From Alphaproteobacteria bacterium (GTDB lineage Bacteria; Pseudomonadota; Alphaproteobacteria; Rhodobacterales; Rhodobacteraceae): a stretch of 12,961 nt of DNA. The position numbers were made by a program, and so were the translations under genes. The stretch is taken from positions 1 through 12,961 of the forward strand of contig JAUHZL010000039.1 of NCBI GenBank assembly GCA_030425945.1, read 5' to 3'. This document shows, one piece after another, positions 1-7,355 of this stretch. Under the pieces are notes generated by a model. The model saw only the letters and a program-made list of their open reading frames with translations, was not told the DNA's origin and did not search any database. Position 1 is the first letter of the stretch; each line of letters begins with the position of its first letter.

Positions 1-1124
1 TGCTCTCTGTCCTGCGCACCGTGAAGGCCCGCGCCGACGGGCCGATCCTGATCCATGCGATCACCGTCAAGGGCAAGGGCTATGCCGAGCACCGCCCCGA
101 CAAGGGCCATGCCACCGGCACCTTCGACGTGGTCACGGGCGAGCAGAAGAAGACCCCGTCGAACGCCCCGAGCTATACCAAGGTCTTTGCCGAAAGCCTG
201 ATCGACGAAGCGGCCCGCGATCCCCGCATCGTGGCGATCACCGCCGCCATGCCCTCGGGCACCGGCCTCGACCTGTTCGCGAAACGCTTCGCCAGCCGGT
301 GCTTCGATGTCGGCATCGCCGAGCAGCATGGCGTGACCTTCGCCGCCGGTCTGGCCGCGGGCGGGTTGCGCCCTTTCGTGGCGATGTACTCGACCTTCCT
401 GCAACGCGGCTACGATCAGGTCGTTCACGACGTCGCCCTGCAGAACCTGCCGGTGCGCTTCGCCATCGACCGCGCCGGGCTGGTCGGCTCGGACGGCGCG
501 ACCCATGCCGGGTCCTTCGACATCGGCTACATGGCCGCCCTGCCGAACATGGTCGTCATGGCCGCCGCGGACGAGGCCGAACTGAAGCACATGGTCGCCA
601 CGGCGGCGGCCCATGACAGCGGGCCCATCGCATTCCGCTTCCCGCGCGGCGAAGGCGTCGGCGTCGAGATGCCCGAGCACGGCACGCCGCTTGAGATCGG
701 CAAGGGCCGGATGGTGCAGGACGGATCCGGCGTCGCGATCTTGTCCTTCGGCACCCGGCTGCAAGAGGTCAGGCAGGCCTGCGAGGCGCTGGCCCAGCGC
801 GGGATCACCCCGACCGTCGCCGATGCGCGCTTTGCCAAGCCGCTCGACCGGGACCTGGTCCTCGACCTCGCCGCGCGGCACGACGCGCTGCTGACCATCG
901 AGGAAGGCGCGGTCGGCGGGTTCGGCAGCCATGTCGCGCAGCTTCTGGCCGACGAAGGGATCTTCGACAGCGGCCTGCGCTTCCGGATGATGACGCTGCC
1001 GGATCGCTACATCGACCAGGCCAACCCGCGCGACATGTACGACATCGCGGGTCTGAACGCCGAGGATATCGAGGCCAAGGTGCTCTCCCTCATGGGCGTC
1101 GAGGTGCTCGGCAAGCGCGCCTGA
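1..1124 (+). CDS. dxs: 1-deoxy-D-xylulose-5-phosphate synthase (C-terminal part, 5' end outside window)
   Basis: Cytoplasmic ThDP enzyme that condenses pyruvate and glyceraldehyde 3-phosphate to DXP, the first step of the MEP isoprenoid pathway. The frame is open from base 3, so the GTG at 21 is internal. About 373 residues are visible of a family length near 620-640; the N-terminal GDG cofactor-binding region is missing. Visible DXS landmarks are GHATGTFD before the domain boundary, FDVGIAEQH with the catalytic Glu, YSTFLQRGYDQ, DRAGLVGSDGATHAGSFD and FRFPRGEG in the pyrimidine domain, then a transketolase C-terminal domain with EEGAVGGFGSHV and the closing LPDRYIDQ. It stops with TGA at 1122-1124. 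No clear T-rich terminator follows. The reading frame is intact and I see nothing odd beyond the window truncation. Confidence 0.97.
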   Translation, partial: LSVLRTVKARADGPILIHAITVKGKGYAEHRPDKGHATGTFDVVTGEQKKTPSNAPSYTKVFAESLIDEAARDPRIVAITAAMPSGTGLDLFAKRFASRCFDVGIAEQHGVTFAAGLAAGGLRPFVAMYSTFLQRGYDQVVHDVALQNLPVRFAIDRAGLVGSDGATHAGSFDIGYMAALPNMVVMAAADEAELKHMVATAAAHDSGPIAFRFPRGEGVGVEMPEHGTPLEIGKGRMVQDGSGVAILSFGTRLQEVRQACEALAQRGITPTVADARFAKPLDRDLVLDLAARHDALLTIEEGAVGGFGSHVAQLLADEGIFDSGLRFRMMTLPDRYIDQANPRDMYDIAGLNAEDIEAKVLSLMGVEVLGKRA

Positions 1125-1226
1125 GCCCGGCTCGCTAAAATCTGTCCGATGCGCCGCAATCCTGCCGCTTGGATGTCCCCTGCCCTGCGCGGCCCTCGCC
1201 GATCCTGAGCCCCTCGCAGGGGTGTG

Positions 1227-1235
1227 GGAAGGGGA
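1227..1235 (+). promoter_or_regulatory. Ribosome binding site deciding the RTX gene start
   Basis: GGAAGGGGA lies about 8 bases before the GTG at 1243. The alternative upstream GTG at 1222 has only GCAGGG directly against it, too close to work as a Shine-Dalgarno site. This favours 1243, giving an 800-residue protein rather than 807. Confidence 0.45.
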
Positions 1236-1242
1236 TTCGACC

Positions 1243-3645
1243 GTGGGTGGTCTCATCAATGCTGGTGCCGTGTTCGGCGACGTGGTCGATCCAGGCCTGC
1301 CGCTCCGCGACCTCGGCGCGGCGCTGTCCGGGTCGAAGCTGCTCGCTGCCAGCGCCGATGGCAGCGGCTACGTCGTGGTTACCCTGGCCGAGGGCGGGAC
1401 GCCCTCGGTGGCCGCGCTCGACACGGTGCCGCTGGCGGGTCTGCCCTCGGGTGTGCCGTCCCGCATCACGATCGCGGGGACCGAGCATGCCGTGATCCCC
1501 GGCGCGCCGGGCACGGGCTACCTCCTGTTGTCCCTGACAGGCGACGACGATCTGCGCGTCGACACCGGGGCCGCGCGGACGGGCCAGAGTGCCGCGGTGG
1601 TCTCCAGTGGCGGCACATCCTTCGTCTATCTCGCGACCGGGGACGGCGCAGGCCTGCGCCTGTTCCGGCTCGACGCCGGGCAGCCCGCGACCGAGATCAC
1701 GCTGGCCGGGATCGCGGCAGGCGCAACCCTGCCGCCCGGGGCCGTGCTGCTGCGGGCGGGACCGTCCGCGTCCCCCAGCCTGATCGCCGTCGATGCGGGG
1801 GCGGACACGATCCACAGCTTCCACCTCGGCCCTGACGGCATCCCGGAACTGGTCAGCCGGATCGGCGCGGCAGACGGCCTCGGGATCAACACCCCGCGGG
1901 CCGCCACGGCGGTCGAGGTTGCGGGAACCGCCTATCTTGTCGTCGCCTCGACCGAGAGCCACACGCTCAGCGTGATCTCGGTCGCGGCGGACGGCCGACT
2001 CGGCGCCACCGACCATGTCCTGTCCCAGACCGGGATCGACCTCGCCGATGTCGGGGCGGTGACCTCCGCCCTCGTGAACGGGCGCGCCGTGATCGCCGCG
2101 GCGGGCTCCGGCGGCGCGGTCTCGCTGTTCGAACTGGTGCCCGACGGCACGCTCGTGCACCTCGCCACCCGCGCCCCTTCCCCCGACTGGCCCGCAGGCC
2201 CGGTGAGCGACCTGGCGCTCACCGTCGTCGGCAGCGAAGTGCAGCTGCTGGCGAGCTGCCCGGACCAGGCCGACAGCTACCTGCTGCGCATCCCGCTCGA
2301 CACCATCGCGGCCCCGGTGACCGGCAGTGCCGGGCCGGACACCCTGACCGGCGGATCGGCGCGCGACCTGCTCAGCGGCGGCGCGGGAAATGACACGCTG
2401 GCCGGGGGCTGGAACGACGACATCCTGATGGACGGCGCAAGCAGCGACACGATGACCGGCGGGCTCGGGGCCGATCTGTTCGTGCTCGCCCGCGACGGGC
2501 AGAGCGACACCATCCTCGACTTCCAGCCGGGCATCGACAAGCTCGACCTGTCACGATGGTGGATGCTGTCGAACGCGACCCAGCTCACGATTACCCCGAC
2601 GGCAGAAGGGGCGGACCTGACCTTCGGCGACGAAACGGTGCATGTCATCAGCTACGGGCATGTCCCGCTCGGGGCTGCGGACTTTCCGACCGGCACGATC
2701 CTGAACCTGACCCGCCCGCCCCTGATGGTCGACCAGCCGGATGCCGCCCCGGCGGACTTTTCCGCGCGCGACGTCCTGATCGGCACGGCGGGACCCGACG
2801 TCCTGCGCGGCTACGGCGGGAACGACCGGCTCGAAGGCGGCGGCGGCAGCGACGAGCTGCGCGGCGGCGATGACGACGACGAACTGATCGGCGGGGACGG
2901 CGACGACTTCGTGTTCGGGGATGGCGGCCAGGACAACATCGCACTCGGCAGCGGCGACGACGAGGGGCACGGCGGCGACGGGCACGACCAACTTGGCGGC
3001 GGCGCAGGGCGCGACATGCTGTTCGGCGAAGACGGCAACGACACGCTCGGCGGCGGCCCGGATGACGACTGGATCGACGGGGGGCGCGGCAATGACGTGG
3101 CCAGCGGCGGCTACGGCGACGACACCGTGCTTGGCGGTGACGGGGACGATACGCTGGCGGGCAGCTTTGGTGCCGATATCGTCGAGGGCGGCGCGGGCAA
3201 CGACTCGCTCGGCGGCGGGATCGGCATCGACATCCTGCGCGGCGGCCCCGGAAATGACGACGCGGGCGGTGGCGATGGCGACGACTGGCTTTACGGCGAT
3301 GACGGAAACGATTTCCTCGCCGGGGGCAACGGGGACGACCGGCTGTTCGGCGGCGCGGGTGACGACAAGCTGAACGGGGGTGCCGGAAACGACGTCCTGA
3401 CCGGCGACGCGGGCGCCGACCAGTTCATCATCCCGGACTGGACGGTCGGCGAGACGGATCTCCTCGTCGATTTCACCAAGGGCGAGGACACCATCCGGGT
3501 CCCCTGGATCAGCGGGGCCTTCAACGCGCTCACGATCACCGATCCCGGCGACGGACAGCTGGCGATTGCCCATCGCGGCCATACGATCCTGGTCGACGGC
3601 CTGGATGGCGACTGGCTCGACATCCACGATTTTCTGTTCGTCTGA
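1243..3645 (+). CDS. RTX calcium-binding repeat protein with beta-propeller-like N-terminal half
   Basis: Predicted secreted protein of 800 residues from GTG 1243 (807 from GTG 1222). Residues ~1-353 form recurring hydrophobic strands with motifs such as LLAASADGSGYVVV, YLVVASTESHTLSVISV and VIAAAGSGGAVSLFEL, resembling beta-propeller blades. RTX block 1 (361-414) is six nonapeptides ending in GGLGADLFV, followed by a cap containing ILDFQPGIDKLDL. Block 2 (514-729) is 24 nonapeptides of the GGxGxDxUx type, followed by a second cap (GADQFIIPDW, LLVDFTKGEDTIRV). The protein ends HDFLFV, a hydrophobic tail typical of type I secretion substrates. RTX blocks bind Ca2+ and fold outside the cell. 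No Sec signal peptide follows either start. No type I transporter genes are in the window. Enzymatic activity is not evident; adhesion or a surface-layer-like role is possible but unproven. Confidence 0.88.
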   Translation: MGGLINAGAVFGDVVDPGLPLRDLGAALSGSKLLAASADGSGYVVVTLAEGGTPSVAALDTVPLAGLPSGVPSRITIAGTEHAVIPGAPGTGYLLLSLTGDDDLRVDTGAARTGQSAAVVSSGGTSFVYLATGDGAGLRLFRLDAGQPATEITLAGIAAGATLPPGAVLLRAGPSASPSLIAVDAGADTIHSFHLGPDGIPELVSRIGAADGLGINTPRAATAVEVAGTAYLVVASTESHTLSVISVAADGRLGATDHVLSQTGIDLADVGAVTSALVNGRAVIAAAGSGGAVSLFELVPDGTLVHLATRAPSPDWPAGPVSDLALTVVGSEVQLLASCPDQADSYLLRIPLDTIAAPVTGSAGPDTLTGGSARDLLSGGAGNDTLAGGWNDDILMDGASSDTMTGGLGADLFVLARDGQSDTILDFQPGIDKLDLSRWWMLSNATQLTITPTAEGADLTFGDETVHVISYGHVPLGAADFPTGTILNLTRPPLMVDQPDAAPADFSARDVLIGTAGPDVLRGYGGNDRLEGGGGSDELRGGDDDDELIGGDGDDFVFGDGGQDNIALGSGDDEGHGGDGHDQLGGGAGRDMLFGEDGNDTLGGGPDDDWIDGGRGNDVASGGYGDDTVLGGDGDDTLAGSFGADIVEGGAGNDSLGGGIGIDILRGGPGNDDAGGGDGDDWLYGDDGNDFLAGGNGDDRLFGGAGDDKLNGGAGNDVLTGDAGADQFIIPDWTVGETDLLVDFTKGEDTIRVPWISGAFNALTITDPGDGQLAIAHRGHTILVDGLDGDWLDIHDFLFV
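2323..2484 (+). repeat. RTX repeat block 1 (6 x 27 bp coding repeats)
   Basis: Six consecutive nonapeptide codon units run from GSAGPDTLT to GGLGADLFV. They are degenerate at units 2, 4 and 5 (GGSARDLLS, GGWNDDILM, DGASSDTMT), so Ca2+ binding may be partial. The block is followed directly by a serralysin-like cap sequence. Confidence 0.85.
2782..3429 (+). repeat. RTX repeat block 2 (24 x 27 bp coding repeats)
   Basis: Twenty-four nonapeptides in one unbroken register (648 bases = 24 x 27), from GTAGPDVLR to GDAGADQFI. The sixth-position Asp is present in every unit. Units 4, 7 and 11 depart most from GGxGxDxUx (GGDDDDELI, LGSGDDEGH, GGPDDDWID). No indel breaks the phase. At DNA level the units are diverged, not identical copies. 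Confidence 0.93.
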
Positions 3646-3806
3646 GGCGTCGCGCGAGGGTGGCGCGGCAACCCCGTGCTGGAGGATGGCGCCGTGGACA
3701 GGGGTTCGGTTGCGTGCTGCGAGACCGGCCTCATGGTCTTGGCCAGGGAGGAACGCGGCGAAGCGCCCAAAGGTTCAAGGCAGACGCGCATCTCAAAGCA
3801 CACCAA

Positions 3807-3825
3807 CCCCGGCTCTCGCCCGGGG
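3807..3825. terminator. GC-rich hairpin, possible terminator
   Basis: CCCCGG, a 7-base loop, then CCGGGG gives a 6-bp all-GC stem. It sits 160 bases after the RTX stop and 510 bases past the kpsT stop. Neither strand has a true T-tract; the minus strand reads TTGGTG after the stem. Function is uncertain. Confidence 0.25.
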
Positions 3826-4072
3826 CCACGCGTAACCGGGTCAACAGGTCTACGACGAGTCCGGAGATCGCTGTCCGGCTGCCTCTGCACCGGCTGCCGT
3901 CTCGCATGCGTCCACACCGGACCATTCATGAGGGAAACCACGCCTCCGGATCCAAGTGCCGCCAGGCGTCGCCGGGCCTCCGGCCCCATATCCCTCGGGG
4001 CCGCGCCGGGAGGGCTACCCGCAGCGAGGCAAGGATGCGTCGGTCTCGATCCGGAACCTGTTCGGACCACCG

Positions 4073-4084
4073 TGACGCGCGTCA
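4073..4084. repeat. 12-base perfect palindrome TGACGCGCGTCA
   Basis: A perfect 12-base palindrome in the gene-poor interval. TGACG/CGTCA half-sites are common in dimeric regulator operators, but no gene start lies nearby, so it may be chance in GC-rich DNA. Confidence 0.3.
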
Positions 4085-4334
4085 GGAGGGAACCGCAAGT
4101 CGCCTGCCCCCTGATACCCCTCTTCCAGCGCTCCTCCTGATCTCCGCGGCCGCGCAGGCCGATCCTTGTCCAGACCGCGGACATCACGACCGCCCCGCAA
4201 CGGGCGACGACCTCGCAAGCGGCTCAGGGAAACCCAATGCCATGCCCGACCCAGCCTCTCCCCCGGACCTGCGGGACGCCGGAGGCCAGATCGCGCCCCA
4301 CGACGCCCCACCCGAAGTGGCACCCCAACCCCTT

Positions 4335-5072
4335 TCACGCCACCCGCCGGACGAGCAGATGGGGCCTCGCCGCCCGGATTTCGCCGGACCCGGGCGTCGC
4401 AGGCTCCGGCAGCGCGCCGCTGCGCATGATCGCCTGGTGGTGCCGGATCGCGTCATCGATGTCGGTGTGGTAGGTGGCGCGTCCGTTCTCCAGCACGACG
4501 CCATGCCGACAGATCCGCTGCACGAGGCCCAGCGCATGGCTGACCACGATCGCGCCGGAGCTTTCCAGCCGCCGGGTCAGCAGCGCCTCGCTGCGGCGCT
4601 TGAAGGCGAGGTCACCGACCGAGGCCACCTCGTCCACGAGGTAGGTCTCGAAGGGCAGGAACATCGACAGGCCAAAGGCCAGTCGGCCGCGCATGCCGGT
4701 CGAATAGGTGCGCACCGGCATCTCGTAATGGGGACCAAGCTCGGCGAAAGCTGCCACCCGGGCGACGAGGCACGGCACGTCCACCCCGTATAGCCGCCCG
4801 GCAAAGCGCACGTTCTGCGCGCCCGTCAGGTCCGGATGGAAACTGCCCGCAAAGCCGACGGGCCACGAGACCCGCCCCCGGCGCAGGATACGCCCCGCGT
4901 CCGGGCGCACGGTTCCCGCGATCATCTGCAACAGCGTCGACTTGCCAGTTCCGTTGCGCCCGAGCAGCGCCACCGGCACCCGGGACGGGAACCTAAGGCT
5001 GATCCGGTCGGCCACGCATTTCGGACCGTCCGCCGTCGCGAAGCGCTTGCTGACGGTGTCTAGGACGATCAT
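4335..5072 (-). CDS. kpsT: Capsular polysaccharide export ABC transporter, ATP-binding subunit (KpsT family)
   Basis: ATPase of 245 residues that powers export of a polysaccharide through a KpsM-type permease at the inner membrane. Visible motifs are Walker A GRNGTGKST (38-46), the short signature YSTGMRGRLAF (123-133) typical of KpsT/Wzt-type proteins in place of LSGGQ, Walker B ETYLVDEV (142-149) and the switch His in VVSH (176-179). Length fits short KpsT proteins (~220-250) without the C-terminal carbohydrate-binding domain of Wzt, so no terminal-sugar recognition module is expected. The ATG at 5072 overlaps the kpsE stop (ATGA) and has GAGGGA just upstream, so the pair should be translationally coupled. 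The frame stays open upstream of this start, but that part is the shadow of kpsE. The permease partner is the divergent gene at 6319. Confidence 0.93.
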   Translation of the reverse strand: MIVLDTVSKRFATADGPKCVADRISLRFPSRVPVALLGRNGTGKSTLLQMIAGTVRPDAGRILRRGRVSWPVGFAGSFHPDLTGAQNVRFAGRLYGVDVPCLVARVAAFAELGPHYEMPVRTYSTGMRGRLAFGLSMFLPFETYLVDEVASVGDLAFKRRSEALLTRRLESSGAIVVSHALGLVQRICRHGVVLENGRATYHTDIDDAIRHHQAIMRSGALPEPATPGSGEIRAARPHLLVRRVA

Positions 5073-6244
5073 TGCCGATCCCTCAGGCTGGCGTGGCCCA
5101 GCGACACCACAGCCCAGAGCAGCGCAAAGGCGGTAGAGGCGACCGCCGTCATCTCGGCCCGGCGCGGAAACTCCGGCGTCTCCGCGCGGGTCGGCCGGAC
5201 ATGGGCCGCAAGGAAGCGTGTCTGCCGCCGCGCCTCGGCCAGCGCGGCGTCGTGGGCCGCCATCGCCGCGACATAGGCCCGCTCGGCGAACTCGCGGTCG
5301 ACCTCGAGACGCTCGTACTCGCCCATCAGCGCGGCATAGCCCGGCGCGCCCGCGCCACCCGAGTCGACCCCCAGCTTGCGCCGTTCCTCCGTGATCCGGG
5401 CCTCGATCACCGCGACCCGCCGGTCCAGCCCGACCACCCGCTGATCCGTGGCACGAGTCGTCTCCAGCAACAGGTCGCGTTCGAGGGTGGCATCGACGAG
5501 CTCCGCCTCGAGACTGGTCAGAACGCCCATCTGGCTGCGCAGGTCCTGCGTCGGATCGACGATGCGGTGGCGGCCCCGGAACTCGGTGATCGCCGCCCGG
5601 GCGCGGCGAAGGCGGTCCATCGCCAGGTCGAGGTCGTCGGTCGTCTGGCGGGTCGCCGCGGCGCGGGCCTCGTCGCTGAGGGCGTTGATGGTGGCGGCGC
5701 TGGCGCGGAACACCTCGCGCGCCAGACGCTGGGCCGTATCGGGATCGAACGCGCTGACCGTCAGGTCGATGAGGCCCGTGCGCGCATCGTGATCGACCCG
5801 GATCATCCGCCGCCAATAGGCCGTCTTCGCCTCGATCGACGCGGCCTGCGGCAGGGTGAAGAGCGGGTCCCACACCCCCTCGGGGCGAAAGACGCGGTCG
5901 AGGTCGAGAACCGCGTCGAGGTCCGCCACCAGATCGGGACTGCGGATGAAGGCGGCGAGGATCTCGCTGTCCGGCGTGCTGCGTCCGGCGAGTTCCCCCA
6001 GCCCGCCCAGCATCAGGCTGGCCGGGCTGCCTTCGTCCGCGCGCACGCTGAACCCCACGCGGGAGGCATAGCGATCGGCCGCCACGGCGTAGAGGTACCC
6101 GGCCACGAGGGCCGTGGGCAGGACGACCGCGGCCAGGAAGGTCAGCAGCCCGCGCCCCCGCGCGGACGGGGGCGGTCCGACCGGGGTCAGGTCCTCGAAG
6201 GCAAGGTCCGGACGACGGTCCGCCCGCATCATCGACTGGTCCAT
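5069..6244 (-). CDS. kpsE: Polysaccharide export inner-membrane/periplasmic protein (KpsE/CtrB/BexC family)
   Basis: Polysaccharide co-polymerase-type protein of 391 residues, thought to bridge the KpsMT transporter and an outer-membrane channel. The topology is classical: a cytosolic proline-rich N-terminus, TM1 at ~33-55, the conserved post-membrane strand ADRYASRVGFSVR (56-68), a large periplasmic domain with long Arg/Glu/Ala-rich helices predicted as coiled coil (~195-345), a proline/charged stretch before the membrane (RPTRAETPEFPRR) and TM2 at ~366-384 with a short cytosolic tail. Length matches KpsE (~380). The start is supported by AGAGGAG 7 bases upstream. It is the first gene of a kpsE-kpsT operon and is divergent from kpsM. 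No outer-membrane partner (KpsD type) is seen in the window. Confidence 0.9.
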   Translation of the reverse strand: MDQSMMRADRRPDLAFEDLTPVGPPPSARGRGLLTFLAAVVLPTALVAGYLYAVAADRYASRVGFSVRADEGSPASLMLGGLGELAGRSTPDSEILAAFIRSPDLVADLDAVLDLDRVFRPEGVWDPLFTLPQAASIEAKTAYWRRMIRVDHDARTGLIDLTVSAFDPDTAQRLAREVFRASAATINALSDEARAAATRQTTDDLDLAMDRLRRARAAITEFRGRHRIVDPTQDLRSQMGVLTSLEAELVDATLERDLLLETTRATDQRVVGLDRRVAVIEARITEERRKLGVDSGGAGAPGYAALMGEYERLEVDREFAERAYVAAMAAHDAALAEARRQTRFLAAHVRPTRAETPEFPRRAEMTAVASTAFALLWAVVSLGHASLRDRQ

Positions 6245-6251
6245 CTCAGCA

Positions 6252-6258
6252 CTCCTCT
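6252..6258 (-). promoter_or_regulatory. Strong ribosome binding site of kpsE
   Basis: On the minus strand this reads AGAGGAG, seven bases before the ATG at 6244. It is the best Shine-Dalgarno match in the window and fixes the start of kpsE. Confidence 0.75.
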
Positions 6259-6305
6259 CGTGCGCCGGGTCCGGGCCCGGTCAGGAATTGGTAACCATTT
6301 CTCAG
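6259..6305. promoter_or_regulatory. Shared leader of divergent kpsE and kpsM (candidate promoter/operator)
   Basis: The 74-base gap between the two divergent starts must carry both promoters unless they extend into the genes. It contains a perfect 10-base palindrome CCGGGCCCGG (6271-6280) and, next to it, a rare A/T-rich island GGAATTGGTAACCATTTC centred on the symmetric GGTAACC. I see no convincing sigma-70 hexamer pair on either strand. The island is the likeliest regulator or polymerase site, by position and composition only. Confidence 0.35.
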
Positions 6306-6318
6306 CAGGCTCCCGGGC

Positions 6319-7149
6319 ATGACCCGGACCGCGCCCCCCAAGCCCCGCTCGCCCGAAGGTCCGCCCGCGGCGGCCTCCGTCCTGCCGCCGCCGTCGATGG
6401 GGCGGGCTGTGCGGGCCATGATGCTGCGCGAGATCTCGGCGACCTACGGGCGGTCCCCGATTGGCTATCTCTGGGCGGTGGCCGACCCGGTGGGTGGCAT
6501 CCTGCTGATGACGCTGCTCTTCTCGATGCTGATGCAGCGCCCGCCGCTGGGGGAAAGCTTCGCGATCTTCTACGCCACCGGCATCCTGCCGTTCCTGCTG
6601 TTTGCCGATCTCAGCCAGAAACTCGGGGTGGCGATCCGGTACTCCAAACCGCTGTTTGCCTATCCGGCCCTCGGCCTGACGGAGGCCCTGCTGGCCCGCT
6701 TCCTGCTCAACCTGCTGACCCACGTGGTGATTGCCGTGGTTGCCCTGGGCCTGCTGGCCCTCGCGATCGGTTTGCCGGGCCGTCCGCAGCCCGGACCGCT
6801 GCTGGCGGGATATGCCCTGATCGCCCTTCTGGCCGGCGGGCTGGGAACCCTGAACTGCTTCCTGATCGCGGTCTCCCCGAACTGGGAGCGGATCTGGGCG
6901 ATCGCGAACCGTCCGCTTTTCCTGATTTCGGGTGTCTTCTACACCTATGACGGGGTTCCGGCCGGGTTCGCGGACCTGCTCTGGTGGAACCCGCTTCTGC
7001 AGGGGATCGGCCTCGTCCGTGCCGGGCTCTATCCGCAGTATTCCGCGGAGTACGTCAGTCCGCTCTACGTGGCGGCCATCGGGATGGGGGCGCTGGTCGG
7101 CGGTCTTGTGCTGATGGCGCGGCGGGGGCGCGACCTCGTCAACGAGTAG
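6319..7149 (+). CDS. kpsM: Capsular polysaccharide export ABC transporter permease (KpsM family)
   Basis: ABC-2 type inner-membrane permease of 276 residues that would form the polysaccharide channel with KpsT. After a proline-rich cytosolic tail (1-27) comes the family's amphipathic entry REISATYGRSPIGYLWAVADP (37-57). Hydrophobic segments follow at about 56-72, 82-100, 120-150, 160-185, 195-210 and 247-267, which fits six membrane spans. The conserved late part reads FLISGVFYTYDGVP and WWNPLLQGIGLVRAGLYPQY, typical of KpsM/CtrC/BexB. The start ATG has CAGG nine bases upstream; an internal ATG at residue 27 is possible but less well placed. It is separated and divergent from kpsET, whereas kpsM and kpsT usually sit side by side. 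Confidence 0.93.
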   Translation: MTRTAPPKPRSPEGPPAAASVLPPPSMGRAVRAMMLREISATYGRSPIGYLWAVADPVGGILLMTLLFSMLMQRPPLGESFAIFYATGILPFLLFADLSQKLGVAIRYSKPLFAYPALGLTEALLARFLLNLLTHVVIAVVALGLLALAIGLPGRPQPGPLLAGYALIALLAGGLGTLNCFLIAVSPNWERIWAIANRPLFLISGVFYTYDGVPAGFADLLWWNPLLQGIGLVRAGLYPQYSAEYVSPLYVAAIGMGALVGGLVLMARRGRDLVNE

Positions 7150-7284
7150 CGACGGCCGGGTGGCCGGGGCGGCAGCAGGTCCGGCCCGCGAGGGACGCGC
7201 AAGGGACCCTGAGGGCCCGCGGACCCTCCGGCCCCCGGCGGTGCGCAGCGCGCTGGTGTCCCGGAACCCGTTGCCAAGTCCCGG

Positions 7285-7320
7285 CGGTGCCGCAGGGCCG
7301 TCAGTCCCTCGGCGGCACCG
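7285..7320. terminator. Large hairpin between convergent genes
   Basis: CGGTGCCGC plus AGGG (7285-7297) pairs with CCCT and GCGGCACCG (7306-7320), giving a 13-bp stem with a 2-base bulge and an 8-base loop. No T-tract follows on either strand, so intrinsic termination is uncertain. Position between convergent 3' ends supports a terminator or 3'-end stabiliser. Confidence 0.45.
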
Positions 7321-7338
7321 GCCCTCACGCGCGGCAAT

Positions 7339-7355
7339 CAAGGCCCAGAGCCTTG
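7339..7355 (-). terminator. Candidate terminator of the glycosyltransferase/sulfotransferase unit
   Basis: On the minus strand, CAAGGC, a 5-base loop TCTGG, then GCCTTG forms a perfect 6-bp stem followed by ATTGCC. It begins ten bases after the stop codon at 7365. The T-run is weak, as is usual in GC-rich alphaproteobacteria. Confidence 0.45.

Larger units (their letters stand above)
3646..4334. other. Gene-poor interval between the RTX gene and kpsT
   Basis: About 690 bases lying downstream of both flanking genes (the RTX gene ends at 3645 and kpsT ends at 4335, convergent). Open frames exist on both strands, but their translations are rich in Arg, Pro and Ser, lack recognisable motifs, and either stop randomly or run antisense into kpsT. 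I recognise no RNA gene, no terminal inverted repeats and no transposase remnant. It holds several short inverted repeats (3807-3825, 3974-3986, 4073-4084) and a 9-base direct repeat, CCGGCTGCC, at 3875 and 3890. It could be a decayed gene, a long 3' region or an unrecognised small RNA locus. Confidence 0.6.

Noticed and set aside
1131..1145. TAAAAT as a -10 element for the RTX gene
   Set aside because: No acceptable -35 hexamer lies 16-18 bases upstream, and that sequence is still dxs coding DNA, so a promoter is not supportable from this alone.
1135..2160. 341-codon minus-strand open frame
   Set aside because: Antisense to the propeller-like half of the RTX protein. It is rich in Arg, Gly and Gln with no motif.
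2782..3429. Regular 27-base periodicity that could suggest a CRISPR or tandem-repeat array
   Set aside because: The period equals nine codons and is fully explained by RTX nonapeptides. Units are diverged and there are no spacers.
3770..3795. GGTTCAAGG, resembling a tRNA T-loop
   Set aside because: No acceptor stem, anticodon arm or D-arm can be folded around it.
3676..4140. 154-codon plus-strand open frame in the gene-poor interval
   Set aside because: Low-complexity Arg/Pro/Ser sequence with scattered Cys, no recognisable motif and no ribosome binding site. Considered as a hypothetical protein but not supportable.
4015..4338. 107-codon minus-strand open frame overlapping the end of kpsT
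   Set aside because: No motif, Arg/Gly-rich shadow composition and no plausible start context.
3660..4793. 377-codon plus-strand open frame, including a signal-like stretch PALLLISAAAQADPC
   Set aside because: Its second half is exactly antisense to the well-supported kpsT, and the composition (Arg, Pro, His rich) is that of a GC-rich shadow frame. The signal-like stretch has no start codon or ribosome site near it.
5073..5873. Upstream extension of the kpsT frame to 512 residues
   Set aside because: The added 267 residues lie inside kpsE in another frame and have no family similarity. The ATGA overlap start gives the normal KpsT length.
5072..6322. 416-codon plus-strand open frame
   Set aside because: Antisense shadow of kpsE, which has both membrane segments and a strong ribosome binding site.
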